DNA from: Rhodoferax antarcticus ANT.BR
GTDB taxonomy: Bacteria; Pseudomonadota; Gammaproteobacteria; Burkholderiales; Burkholderiaceae_C
Reading direction: 5' to 3'
Length of the DNA stretch: 33,230 nt
Assembly: GCF_001938565.1 (NCBI RefSeq)
Contig: NZ_MSYM01000015.1
Coordinates: 1 to 33,230, forward strand
Both the position numbers and the translations under genes were made by a program. The notes beneath the pieces were generated by a model. The model saw only the letters and a list, made by a program, of their open reading frames with translations, was not told the origin of the DNA and ran no database searches. Position 1 is the stretch's first letter, and every line of letters starts with the position of its first letter. Positions 1 through 7,733 of this stretch are shown in pieces.

Positions 1-268
1 AGCCGGAGTTCAAGGCGAAGGTTGGACTGGAAGCCTGCGCGGGGTCAAGACCATCAACGAGATCGGCCAAGAATTTGGCGTACATCCGGTGCAGGTAGGC
101 CAATGGAAGAAGGAAATCCAGGAACAAGCCAAGACCTTGTTTGAAGGCCGTCGAGGCCCAGCGCCGGTGGCCGCGCACAAGGAGCCAGATCGTTTGTATG
201 GGGAAATCGGGCGCCTGAAGATGGAGCTGGACTGGCTCAAAAAAAAGTCAGGGATCAGCCTGCCATGA
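1..268 (+). pseudogene. IS3 OrfA (HTH transposase subunit), partial and frameshifted
   Basis: OrfA is the small helix-turn-helix protein of IS3 elements; it binds the terminal repeats and supplies the N-terminus of the OrfAB transposase. The window starts inside the gene. Compared with the intact copy at 25936–26235, one C is missing: the sequence reads GAAGCCTGCGCG near 31–42 where copy B reads GAAGCCCTGCGCG. Upstream codons therefore run into a stop near position 96, while the downstream part (residues equivalent to VKTINEIGQEFG onward) stays open to 268. This is a real 1-bp deletion or a sequencing error. If real, copy A cannot make OrfA or OrfAB itself. Confidence 0.8.
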
Positions 269-1182
269 TGCGCCAAGACTGGATTGACAAGGGCGACGCA
301 GTTGCCGTGAGCCGCCAATGTGTTCTGACTGGCGTATCACGCGCCACGCTGTACGCACAGCAAAAGCCCAAGGCGCTTGATGAGCATGACGAACTCATCA
401 AACGCCTGCTCGACGAAGAATACACACGCCACCCGTTTTATGGCACCCGCAGGATGGTGGTGTACCTGGGCCGTTGCGGCCACACCGTCAACAGGAAACG
501 CGCACAACGCCTGATGCGCAGCATGGGCTTGGCAGGCATGGCACCGGGCCCCAATACCAGCCGCGCGCACCCACAGCACAAGGTGTACCCGTACCTGCTG
601 CGTGGCGTGGCCATTGAGCGGCCCAATCAGGTGTGGAGTACTGACATCACCTACATCCGGCTGGCTCGCGGGTTTGTCTACCTGGTGGCCATCATGGACT
701 GGTATTCCAGACGCGTACTGAGCTGGCGTATCAGCAACAGCATGGACGCAATGTTCTGCGTGGACTGCCTGGAAGATGCTTTGCGTCTGCACGGCAAACC
801 CGAGGTATTCAACAGCGACCAAGGCTCCCAGTTCACCAGCGAGGCCTTCACCGGTGTGCTCAAGCGTGAAGGTATCACCATCAGTATGGATGGCCGGGGT
901 CGGGCGTTTGACAACATTTTTGTCGAACGGCTATGGCGCAACGTGAAGTACGAGGACGTCTACCTCAACGGCTACGCCACCATGGGTGAATTGCTCATTG
1001 GCCTGACGAAATACTTCAGCTTCTACAACGCAGAGCGAATGCACCAATCATTGGCAAACCAGACACCAAATGCGGTGTACGCCAGCGCCACGGGAGGTGG
1101 GGCGTTGATCGTGGACAAATTTCCGCGTGAGGGGGGAGAAACTCCCTGTTTCGCTGCGCTGCACAGAGAGTTTCTCCAATGA
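265..1182 (+). CDS. IS3-family transposase OrfB (DDE integrase core), copy A
   Basis: A 305-residue protein with an N-terminal HTH_21-like region (YTRHPFYGTRRM) followed by an rve/DDE integrase core. The catalytic triad is visible as D127 (VWSTDITYI), D185 (FNSDQGSQF) and E221 (IFVERLWRN), with 35 residues between the last two, the DD35E spacing of IS3. The start overlaps the end of orfA (ATGA), and an A8 run at 239–246 is the likely −1 frameshift site for the OrfAB fusion. The protein is identical to the copy at 26232–27149. OrfB is intact here, but its OrfA partner is broken. Confidence 0.95.
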   Translation: MMRQDWIDKGDAVAVSRQCVLTGVSRATLYAQQKPKALDEHDELIKRLLDEEYTRHPFYGTRRMVVYLGRCGHTVNRKRAQRLMRSMGLAGMAPGPNTSRAHPQHKVYPYLLRGVAIERPNQVWSTDITYIRLARGFVYLVAIMDWYSRRVLSWRISNSMDAMFCVDCLEDALRLHGKPEVFNSDQGSQFTSEAFTGVLKREGITISMDGRGRAFDNIFVERLWRNVKYEDVYLNGYATMGELLIGLTKYFSFYNAERMHQSLANQTPNAVYASATGGGALIVDKFPREGGETPCFAALHREFLQ

Positions 1183-1358
1183 AATCGAGGGACAAAAATC
1201 AAGTCAAAAACCGGGGCAGCGCCGTCCAGCTGCGAGTGAAATCAAGGGCAGCTTAAACTGATTGAAAAATTGTCTTGACTTAGGGGTCCACTTTACCCGT
1301 TGAATGGCGCTTTGCGCTAGTGGCAACGCACCCAACATCACCGCTTTCCATTTTCGGG

Positions 1359-1425
1359 GCTCTGTAGTTTGGGTCAGTGGCCAATGCGGAGTACCGCAAT
1401 GGCCAGGCACCACGAAGCTGTCGCG
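1359..1425 (+). repeat. 67-bp hairpin repeat, unit 1
   Basis: Begins GCTCTGTAGTTT and ends CTGTCGCG, exactly as unit 2 does. The core folds into a 12-bp stem with a 4-base loop: TGGCCAATGCGG, AGTA, CCGCAATGGCCA, with one A·A mismatch at stem position 7. A GTAG tetranucleotide precedes the stem. This recalls REP/RAYT-type palindromes, but no RAYT transposase is in the window, so the assignment is inference. Confidence 0.65.
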
Positions 1426-1511
1426 CAGCTTCGGCCAGCAGCGCGGCCATGTGTCGCCGCCAGTCGCTGCGCTTGGTGGCAGCGGCACATCACTGCTTTA
1501 CCTTGTTCGAT

Positions 1512-1578
1512 GCTCTGTAGTTTCAGCCAGTGGGCACGGCGGCGTACCGCCATGCCCAAGCAGCACGAGGCTGTCGCG
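1512..1578 (+). repeat. 67-bp hairpin repeat, unit 2
   Basis: The same length as unit 1, alignable without gaps, with identical ends. The stem is TGGGCACGGCGG, loop CGTA, CCGCCATGCCCA, again with a single mismatch at stem position 7. Relative to unit 1, stem positions 4 and 8 changed on both arms so that pairing is kept, which argues that the fold matters more than the sequence. Confidence 0.65.
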
Positions 1579-1633
1579 TGGTGTGAGTGGCTTGTGTAGT
1601 GTTCGCCCGCTACGGCCACCCGCTTCGCTTTTA

Positions 1634-1738
1634 CATAACGCGGCATTTTGCAAAGTGCAGGGCAGTCGTTCCGCTAAAGCTCCACTTGGTGCCCCATACC
1701 GCTTCGCGCCCTTTCGGGTTTGCAAAATAGGCGTTATG
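1634..1738. repeat. 105-bp imperfect inverted-repeat structure (attC-like ends?)
   Basis: The outer arms CATAACGCGGCATTTTGCA (1634–1652) and TGCAAAATAGGCGTTATG (1721–1738) are near-perfect inverted repeats. The arms end in ATAACGC and GCGTTAT, and the overall size resembles integron attC sites, but the core does not fit the consensus RYYYAAC/GTTRRRY exactly and no cassette gene or integrase is seen. Confidence 0.4.
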
Positions 1739-2030
1739 CAAAGTGGCCTTCGCTGGAGGCGGTCGCCCAGCCGTCGGCGCTTCCCGGTCGCTGGCGCGCC
1801 CTACGCGCCGCCGTCTGCGCGCCCTTGTGGGTGCCTCCTGCCCACCCTGTGGCCTCTCCGCTGCGCGGCTTTGATCCTGCGCTGGTCTGTCCGTCCGCCC
1901 CCAAGGGGCTTCCTCAGCCCAGCGCCTGGGGTCACGCCGCCTAACGGAGGCGGGTCGAAAACCTCAAATCTGTGGTGCAAATCCATGTACCTGCGGCGGT
2001 ATAGCGCTGGTATGGAGCGCCCAAGAAAAA

Positions 2031-2057
2031 AGCCTGCTATCTTTTGAATAGCAGGCT
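2031..2057 (-). terminator. Rho-independent terminator after tRNA-His
   Basis: A perfect 10-bp stem AGCCTGCTAT / ATAGCAGGCT with a 7-base loop. On the minus strand it is followed by a run of T (A-run at 2025–2030 on the plus strand). It lies directly downstream of the minus-strand tRNA-His gene. Confidence 0.85.
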
Positions 2058-2071
2058 TACCTTATTTCATA

Positions 2072-2148
2072 TGGGGTGGCTGATGGGGCTCGAACCCACG
2101 ACAACAGGAATCACAATCCTGGACTCTACCAACTGAGCTACAGCCACC
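2072..2148 (-). tRNA. tRNA-His (GTG)
   Basis: The minus strand folds as a complete tRNA: acceptor GTGGCTG/CAGCCAC with the extra G−1 (2148) opposite C73 that marks tRNA-His, D-arm with AGCTCAGTTGGTAGAG, anticodon arm CCAGGATTGTGATTCCTG with anticodon GTG, and T-arm GTGGGTTCGAGCCCCA. The 3' CCA is encoded (2072–2074). It lies between ppiD and a terminator on the same strand. Confidence 0.97.
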
Positions 2149-2195
2149 GAAGCGTCAAATTATAACCGAATAGTGCTTCACAAGAAGGCTCCAGC

Positions 2196-4118
2196 CTAAG
2201 GCAAAAGAGCTACCGTAGCTAAGGGAGACGCCACCAAAAACGTCACCTTCAAGCGGTCTTTTAGCTCAGAATAATACGCCGCAGCTTCGGCAGAGGCCCA
2301 CCACTGCGCATACTGTTCACGATCCTGCTCAGCAGACGGTTGACTGGCTTCATTGCGCGGCACAACCTTGTTGGCGCGCACAACCGCATACCCCTGAGCG
2401 CCCAGATCAACACCGAGCCAGCTTGGCATCGATTTGGCGTCAACCCTAAGTGCCGCAGTCACAACTTGGGCGGGAACGTTCATCGCCTGATCGCGCGCTA
2501 CCACTTGGGCAGCAGGCAATACGGCCTTGTCGGGGTCCTTCTTCCACAGCGCCAGTTTGCCCATGCCATCCTTGTCGGCAAGTTCAGAAGCTCGCGCGGC
2601 AATAACGCGTTCACGCACCTGCGGCCGCACATCGGCTAAGGCCAGCGTCTTAGTGGGTTCGTATGCCAGCACGCGACCCGCTGCCAATTGGTTAACCGCA
2701 GTTTCCACCGCTTCCGTGTTACGTTTTTTCTCAATGTTGTCTTGGGCGAACAGGGCCGACAAAAACTTTTCACTGGAAAGCACGCCAGTCGCGCCCGGCG
2801 CTGGTTGGCGCAACACTGCCTCAGCAACTTTAATTTCCAACCCAAGCTTCTCAGCCACAGGTTTCAGGCTGTCAGACTGCTCGTACACCGTATTGGTAAA
2901 CAGTTCCGCCACCTCCGCAAACTTGCGCTGGGCTTGCTGGTTTTTCAGATCGCCGTCGATGGAAGCGCGTAGCTCCTCAAAACTGCGTTGCTTGGGCTCT
3001 TTCACCTCAGTCAGCTTGATGATGTGGTAACCAAAGTCAGACTCAACCAGGTCACTGATGTCGCCCTTTTTCATGACAAAAACAGCATCTTCAAACGGCT
3101 TGACCATGGCGCCACGGCCAAAATAGTCCAGATCACCACCTTTTGCAGCAGAACCTGGATCTTGGGAGCTTTTCCTGGCCACTTCTGCGAAGCTGTCTGG
3201 CGCTGAACGAACCGCTTTGAGCAAGGCCTGTGCTTCTACCTTAGCTTTTTGCCGTTGCTCCGCAGGCGCATCTTTGGCAGCGGTGATCAGGATGTGACTG
3301 GCGCGCCGCTCTTCATTGCCGCTGAGTCGGGCCACGTTTTGATCGTAAAACGACTTCAGATCAGCATCAGAAATTTTGATGTCTTTCTTGACAGCATCTA
3401 TGTCCAGCACCACATACTCCACCTTGACTTGTTCAGGCGCTTTGAAAAGTGAGAGGTTCGCCTGGTAAAAGGCTTCCATATCGGCATCCGAGAGGTTGAC
3501 TGCCGATATGTAATCTTTGGCGAGAAAATTCACTACTTGAATCTCACGACGCTCAAAAAAAGCGTTCAGCGCCACATCCGCTGGCGCAGCAGCAACAAAA
3601 CCCGTTTGAGACACGCCCGCTTCAACCTGTTGCTTGGAAATATCTTGACGCACCATGTTTTCAAAACCCTCAGGCGTCAACCCCTGGGTGGCAGCCAATT
3701 GACGATAGCGCTCCATGTCAAGCGTGCCGTCAAGCTTGCGTAGCGAGGCGATGGTTGGATCTTCTTGCAGAAAACGCGCCAGCCGCGAGTCGCTGGTGTG
3801 TAAATTGGCTTTATCGGCCGCAACTCGCATGACCGTGTCCCGCACCAGGCGCTCAAGCGTGGCGTAACGCGCCTCTGGTGAGTCCAATAGCTTGATATCC
3901 AGCTCAGGCCGGGACGCCCGCAAGCGGTCCATGTCATTCTTATGCGCAGCGTCCCATTGCGCCTGCGAGATTTCGACAGAAGCAACTTTGGCGACCACCG
4001 TAGAGGACTGTTTCGACTGCTGGTAGCCATCGACACCGAACAGAACAAACGCGGGGATGACCAGCAAAAACAGCAAAACCATCAAGATTTTGGTGTGATT
4101 GCGAAAGATATCGAACAT
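2196..4118 (-). CDS. ppiD: Peptidyl-prolyl cis-trans isomerase / periplasmic chaperone PpiD
   Basis: PpiD is an inner-membrane-anchored periplasmic folding factor that acts near the Sec translocon on emerging outer-membrane and periplasmic proteins. The 640-residue product starts MFDIFRNHTK, has one transmembrane anchor (about residues 11–33, LMVLLFLLVIPAFVLFG), a SurA_N-like chaperone region, and a parvulin (PpiC) domain at about 270–365 (RRASHILI … GGDLDYFGRGAMV … FGYHIIKL). The start at 4118 is preferred over an upstream in-frame TTG (4136) because AGGAG sits 9 bases before it and family members begin MFD. The order hupB–tRNA-Val–ppiD is common in Burkholderiales. The length is normal for PpiD. 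Confidence 0.93.
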   Translation of the reverse strand: MFDIFRNHTKILMVLLFLLVIPAFVLFGVDGYQQSKQSSTVVAKVASVEISQAQWDAAHKNDMDRLRASRPELDIKLLDSPEARYATLERLVRDTVMRVAADKANLHTSDSRLARFLQEDPTIASLRKLDGTLDMERYRQLAATQGLTPEGFENMVRQDISKQQVEAGVSQTGFVAAAPADVALNAFFERREIQVVNFLAKDYISAVNLSDADMEAFYQANLSLFKAPEQVKVEYVVLDIDAVKKDIKISDADLKSFYDQNVARLSGNEERRASHILITAAKDAPAEQRQKAKVEAQALLKAVRSAPDSFAEVARKSSQDPGSAAKGGDLDYFGRGAMVKPFEDAVFVMKKGDISDLVESDFGYHIIKLTEVKEPKQRSFEELRASIDGDLKNQQAQRKFAEVAELFTNTVYEQSDSLKPVAEKLGLEIKVAEAVLRQPAPGATGVLSSEKFLSALFAQDNIEKKRNTEAVETAVNQLAAGRVLAYEPTKTLALADVRPQVRERVIAARASELADKDGMGKLALWKKDPDKAVLPAAQVVARDQAMNVPAQVVTAALRVDAKSMPSWLGVDLGAQGYAVVRANKVVPRNEASQPSAEQDREQYAQWWASAEAAAYYSELKDRLKVTFLVASPLATVALLP

Positions 4119-4145
4119 GTGGAAACTCTCCTGCAAGCAAACAAA

Positions 4146-4170
4146 AAAGGCGAACCATAAGTTCGCCTTT
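4146..4170 (-). terminator. Rho-independent terminator after tRNA-Val
   Basis: Stem AAAGGCGAAC / GTTCGCCTTT (10 bp) with loop CATAA, followed on the minus strand by a T-run (A-run at 4143–4148). It separates tRNA-Val from ppiD and lies just upstream of the ppiD ribosome-binding site. Confidence 0.85.
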
Positions 4171-4177
4171 GAATGGT

Positions 4178-4253
4178 TGGTGGGTGATGACGGGCTCGAA
4201 CCGCCGACCTACGCCTTGTAAGGGCGCCGCTCTACCAACTGAGCTAATCACCC
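4178..4253 (-). tRNA. tRNA-Val (TAC)
   Basis: On the minus strand: acceptor GGGTGAT/ATCACCC, D-arm TAGCTCAGTTGGTAGAGC, anticodon stem GCCCTTACAAGGC with anticodon TAC, T-arm GGCGGTTCGAGCCCGTC, discriminator A and encoded CCA (4178–4180). The 76-nt length is canonical. Confidence 0.97.
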
Positions 4254-4269
4254 CACCGAAAACCTAAAT

Positions 4270-4542
4270 TTAATTAATGGCATCTTTCAATGCCTTGCCT
4301 GGACGGAACTTGGGCACTTTGGCAGCCTTGATTTTAATAGACGCACCGGTTCGGGGATTGCGCCCGACTCGCGCTGCCCGTTTGCCAACCGCAAAGGTAC
4401 CAAACCCAACCAAGGATACGGCGCCGCCGTTTTTCAAGGTCGCCTTGACTGCGGAGATAGTTGATTCGAGCGCCCGGGCGGCAACTGCCTTTGGAATGTC
4501 AGCATCCGATGCGACGTAATCAATGAGTTCTGTTTTATTCAC
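4270..4542 (-). CDS. hupB: DNA-binding protein HU (beta type)
   Basis: HU is a small dimeric nucleoid protein that bends DNA. The 90-residue product begins with the family sequence (M)[10 protein letters not shown] and carries the DNA-binding beta-arm motif [12 protein letters not shown], followed by the conserved C-terminal [15 protein letters not shown]. The start is a GTG at 4542, preceded by AGAGG/AGG; an upstream in-frame ATG (4572) would add ten residues that the family lacks. tRNA-Val and ppiD follow on the same strand. Confidence 0.95.
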   Translation of the reverse strand: MNKTELIDYVASDADIPKAVAARALESTISAVKATLKNGGAVSLVGFGTFAVGKRAARVGRNPRTGASIKIKAAKVPKFRPGKALKDAIN

Positions 4543-4777
4543 AACCTGCCTCTTAGGAAAATTGGTGTTCAAGAATTTTTTGCTGCAAGCCTTGTACTGC
4601 GTCGTGCAACTGGCTTCTTGTTTCTCAGTCGCTGTCTGCTGACACCGCCTTACCGCTGGGAATTCTAAGCGGATTTAAATGGGGTAACGAAGCAGTGCGG
4701 CAAACTTTTCTGACAGACGCCTAGTGGTCAAAGCAAAAAGTGCCCGCTATACGCGATCCACGAACCAATTCTGTCCG

Positions 4778-5500
4778 TCAATCAAGCCAATTTGTGAACT
4801 CATTCACAGCTACCCTTGGCGTCTGAAACGCGTTTACAGGATTGGATGCGGATGCGTAACCAAGGGCCATACCGCAGACCAGCATTTCCTGCGCGCTGGC
4901 ACCAATATGTGGCTTGACAATGCTTGCAAAACCATTCCACGCTGCTTGCGGACAAGTGTCAAGGCCACGAGCCTTGGCAGCCACCATCAGGCTTTGCAGG
5001 AACATACCGTAGTCCAGCAGCGAGCCCCGACCCATCACCCGGTTAAGGGTGAACATCAAACCCACTGGCGCGTCAAAAAAACGGTAGTTGCGCTGCTGCT
5101 GTAAGTGCATTTTTTCTTTGTCACCTTTGCCAATACCCAACAAACCATACAGCCCCCAACCATTTTCCCGACGTCGGTCAATATAGGGGCTGGCCCACTT
5201 TTCTGGGTAGTAGTCGTACTCTTCCTTGTACTGGTCAGCCAGCCCCGGATCGGCACGCAAACCATCATGCGCTGCGCATACCTTGGCCACCAGCTCACTG
5301 CGACTGTTGCCCTGCAACACATACACCTTCCACGGCTGGGTATTGGTGCCTGATGGGGCCCTGCTGGCCACTTCAAGCAAATGCTGCAGCACATTGCGCG
5401 GTACCTCTTGCGAGGTAAACGCCCGCACTGATTTGCGCGAGCTGATCGCTGACTCAACAACTGCGGCCGAATCAACCCAAAAATCAACAGTTTGGCTCAT
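4778..5500 (-). CDS. Nitroreductase-family FMN oxidoreductase
   Basis: Nitroreductase-fold flavoenzymes use FMN and NAD(P)H to reduce nitro-aromatics, quinones or related substrates; the physiological substrate here cannot be told. The 240-residue product (MSQTVDFW…) has the N-terminal FMN-binding pattern RKSVRAFTSQEVP, then RAPSGTNTQPWKVYVL, and the C-terminal MLVCGMALGYA segment, all typical of the family. The start at 5500 follows GAGAAG; the in-frame TTG six codons upstream has no better support. It is co-directional with hupB but 235 bp away, so probably separately transcribed. Confidence 0.88.
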   Translation of the reverse strand: MSQTVDFWVDSAAVVESAISSRKSVRAFTSQEVPRNVLQHLLEVASRAPSGTNTQPWKVYVLQGNSRSELVAKVCAAHDGLRADPGLADQYKEEYDYYPEKWASPYIDRRRENGWGLYGLLGIGKGDKEKMHLQQQRNYRFFDAPVGLMFTLNRVMGRGSLLDYGMFLQSLMVAAKARGLDTCPQAAWNGFASIVKPHIGASAQEMLVCGMALGYASASNPVNAFQTPRVAVNEFTNWLD

Positions 5501-5542
5501 AAAACTTCTCAAAAACAACGTAACGAATGACAGCTGCAGACT

Positions 5543-5662
5543 TTACTCGGATTGGTCTTTCAGCAAATCACGCAAACGCTCGGGGGCCGGCACCAGCGGT
5601 GTGCAGCTGCGCGTCCAAGCACCTTGCTCTGGTGACGACGACGCCTTGCCTTGATGAGTCAT
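5543..5662 (-). CDS. Small hypothetical ORF upstream of the nitroreductase
   Basis: A possible 39-residue protein (MTHQGKASSS … LRDLLKDQSE). The ATG at 5662 has a weak TAGG before it, and the stop lies 42 bp ahead of the nitroreductase start on the same strand, so the two could form one transcript. I recognise no domain. It fills the gap between the nitroreductase and the NnrS gene and may be chance. Confidence 0.25.
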   Translation of the reverse strand: MTHQGKASSSPEQGAWTRSCTPLVPAPERLRDLLKDQSE

Positions 5663-5788
5663 CAACCTAGATTGTCCTTGAGGAATTATTGCCAGCCGGT
5701 GCGAGCTTGATTGATCGCCCGCATGGGAACCTTGAATACAGGCGGTCTCATTGCGCAAACTCGTCTTTTTTCGCGGCGGAAGTTCAGG

Positions 5789-7003
5789 TTAGGCGGTTTC
5801 GTCGCAACCTTGTCTGCCGTCTGGCCGAGGGCCGCTCAGCGCGGTCCAGGAATAGATCAGGTAGATGCTCCAGGCGAGCAACCAGGGGGTTGCTGCAGCG
5901 TACAGCAGCGGGGTATACGCCGTCATGATGGCCGGCAGACTGGCAGCGGCGCGGAGCAGGCCAGCGCCGAACAGTAGGGCGGCAGCGGCGGGTAGCCAGC
6001 GCCGATGGTCCAGCCCGTGGCCGCTGTGCACGCGCCCGGCGGCGCTCATCACAATCAGTACCAATAAGGCCATCGCGCCAACCAGCAGCAGGTGGTGGCC
6101 AGCGCTGCGCCAGTTGCTGCCGCTGAGCAGCCCGACGCCGATCACGGCGTAACCCAGCGCCATCGCCCAATACCCCAGATAGGGAATCAATACCCAACGT
6201 TGCCATAGCGCCCGGCCCACGTGCCAGTCATTGAGCAGGTTGAAAATGGCGGCAGCGGCGGCAAGCGCCAGCCAGCCGCTGACGGTATTTGCGGGCAGCA
6301 GGAATTCGCTGACGGAAAACGCCGCAATGGTGAACATGGCCAGATTGCGCCGCGGTGGCCGGGCCAGGTAGGGCGCGGTGATGCCGCCTTGGTGTTCGAG
6401 CACGTCGTTGACCAAACGCATCGAGATACGCGACAGCGCGATAACGATCAGCAGCATCATGAGACCGACAGCGAGCAGTAGCCAGGGCATGGCGTCGCCA
6501 CCCCGCCATAGCGTCAGGTAAAAGCCGGCGTGGACGGCGGCCAACGCACACAAGGCATTGAAAAACGCCAGGTGGCGACGCCCCGGCTGGCGCCATAACG
6601 GCCCGGCGATGCAAGCGATGAGCAGGAGCAGGAAGGCGAGATCACAAAAGGCGGCGGGCAGCACGCCGAGCCATTCGGCGAGCAGATAGAAAAGGCGGCC
6701 TCCCAACCACAAGCCCAGCAACAGTTGCACGGTTTTCCGGTCGACCGCAGGTGTTCCAGTGAATTTGACAATCGCTGTCAGCAAGAAGCCGGCAACCGCG
6801 GCACTGGCAAAACCGAAGATCATTTCATGCGCATGCCAGACGATCGTGCCGCCGGGTAACGCGGGCAGTGGCAGCAGACCTGCCAGCGAACCCAGCCACC
6901 AGGCCATGGCGACGATTGCATGGGCTGAGGCGAGCAGGAAGAAAGGACGAAAAGCACACAACCACAAGTGAACGGTCGAGGGCCAGAAACGGGTGATTTT
7001 CAT
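5789..7003 (-). CDS. NnrS family haem/copper-type membrane protein
   Basis: NnrS proteins are polytopic membrane proteins tied to nitric-oxide stress and denitrification regulons; their biochemical function is unsettled. This 404-residue protein starts MKITRFWPSTVHLWLCAFRP, carries the hallmark WHAHEMIFGFASAAVAGFLL (about residues 56–75), and has about a dozen hydrophobic segments with further histidines (NDWHVGRAL, GHHLLL, HSGHGLDHRR) that could bind metal or haem. Its ATG overlaps the stop of the ABC ATPase (ATGA), making it the last gene of the five-gene operon. The co-transcription ties this ABC/TonB uptake system to NO or metal physiology by inference. Confidence 0.88.
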   Translation of the reverse strand: MKITRFWPSTVHLWLCAFRPFFLLASAHAIVAMAWWLGSLAGLLPLPALPGGTIVWHAHEMIFGFASAAVAGFLLTAIVKFTGTPAVDRKTVQLLLGLWLGGRLFYLLAEWLGVLPAAFCDLAFLLLLIACIAGPLWRQPGRRHLAFFNALCALAAVHAGFYLTLWRGGDAMPWLLLAVGLMMLLIVIALSRISMRLVNDVLEHQGGITAPYLARPPRRNLAMFTIAAFSVSEFLLPANTVSGWLALAAAAAIFNLLNDWHVGRALWQRWVLIPYLGYWAMALGYAVIGVGLLSGSNWRSAGHHLLLVGAMALLVLIVMSAAGRVHSGHGLDHRRWLPAAAALLFGAGLLRAAASLPAIMTAYTPLLYAAATPWLLAWSIYLIYSWTALSGPRPDGRQGCDETA

Positions 7004-7695
7004 GCGGCTTTCAACGACGCTAGCCCAAAGGCCGCGCGAATATCCGGCCAGCGGATGAATTCGGCGGTCCGGGCGAAAACCCAGGCTTCATCGCGCATGT
7101 TGACCGGTGTGTCGATGCGGTGCGTAGCGACGATACGCCCGGGACTGCCGCTCATGACTAGGATAAGTTCCGCCAGTCGCACCGCCTCCATCAGGTCGTG
7201 GGTGATCATCAGCACGGCGCTGCCGTGAGCGGTGCGTTCGCCCTCGAGCAAGGCATAGAGTTCGCACTTTAGACCGATGTCAAGTGCTGAGAAGGCTTCG
7301 TCGAGCAGCAGCAAGTCGGGCCGGATGGCAAAGGCGCGGGCCAGGGCGGCGCGGCTCTGCATGCCGCCAGATAGCGCGCCCGGAAATTTTGTTAGATCGT
7401 CGGCAGTTAGCCCCATGCGCTCGGCCAGTTGGGCGGCTTGCGCGTTGCGCTCGGTGCGTGCAACGCCTTGTGCCTTGAGGCCTAGGGCGATGTTGTCCAG
7501 CGTGCGTTTCCACGGCAGCAGGCGTGGTTGTTGGAACATCATCGCGGGCCGTGCAAAGCTGCTCGCAATCTGGCCTTCCCACGGCAAGAGCAGGTTGGCG
7601 GCGAGATTTAAGAGCGTCGTTTTGCCGCAGCCGGAGGGACCGACCAGGGCCACCAGTTCACCTTCGTGGACGGTCATATCAATGTCTTCAAGCAC
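7000..7695 (-). CDS. ABC transporter ATP-binding protein (NitT/TauT type)
   Basis: The nucleotide-binding subunit that powers the adjacent permease. It shows Walker A (GPSGCGKTT), signature LSGGMQSRAALARAF, Walker B LLLLDEAFSALD and the H-loop MITHD. The first canonical start (GTG 7695) lies inside the expected fold: in-frame codons upstream to at least 7749 read I-I-K-Q-L-T-I-S-G-L-N-H-R-F-G-Y-Q-R, which is the normal first beta strand of such ATPases. That stretch has no ATG, GTG or TTG; ATC, ATT or CTG initiation overlapping the permease end, or a sequence error, is possible. The gene lies between the permease and NnrS in one operon. Confidence 0.9.
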   Translation of the reverse strand: MLEDIDMTVHEGELVALVGPSGCGKTTLLNLAANLLLPWEGQIASSFARPAMMFQQPRLLPWKRTLDNIALGLKAQGVARTERNAQAAQLAERMGLTADDLTKFPGALSGGMQSRAALARAFAIRPDLLLLDEAFSALDIGLKCELYALLEGERTAHGSAVLMITHDLMEAVRLAELILVMSGSPGRIVATHRIDTPVNMRDEAWVFARTAEFIRWPDIRAAFGLASLKAA

Positions 7696-7733
7696 GCGCT
7701 GGTAGCCGAAACGGTGATTCAGCCCGGAAATGG

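Larger units (their letters stand above)
1..1295 (+). mobile_element. IS3-family insertion sequence, copy A (left end outside window)
   Basis: This is the right-hand portion of an IS whose complete second copy lies at 25871–27262. The two copies read the same apart from one missing base near position 34. The right terminus GGGGTCCACTTTA (1283–1295) is the inverse of the left terminus seen in copy B (TAAAGTGGACCCC). The first 96 bp of the element, including the left inverted repeat and the orfA start, lie left of the window. The flank after the right end begins CCCGTTGAAT and differs from the flank of copy B, so this is a separate insertion site. Both copies point the same way. Confidence 0.93.
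1296..2030. other. Non-coding, repeat-rich spacer after IS3 copy A
   Basis: About 735 bp with no gene that I accept. A long plus-strand open frame (1304–2047) crosses it, but its product is low-complexity Arg/Pro/Cys-rich and matches no family I recognise, as expected for GC-rich non-coding DNA. The region holds two diverged 67-bp hairpin repeats (1359–1425, 1512–1578), a 105-bp inverted-repeat structure (1634–1738) and several short palindromes such as GCGCTTTGCGC near 1308. It looks like intergenic repeat DNA or decayed mobile material. Confidence 0.6.

Noticed and set aside
1296..2030. CRISPR array
   Set aside because: Only two diverged repeats are present, about 150 bp apart and with compensatory changes. 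There is no regular repeat-spacer pattern, and no cas gene is in the window.
1304..2047. Long (247-codon) plus-strand open frame after IS3 copy A
   Set aside because: Composition is Arg/Pro/Cys-rich with no domain, signal peptide or credible ribosome-binding site. It spans palindromic repeats and runs into the tRNA-His terminator, so it looks like chance in GC-rich DNA.
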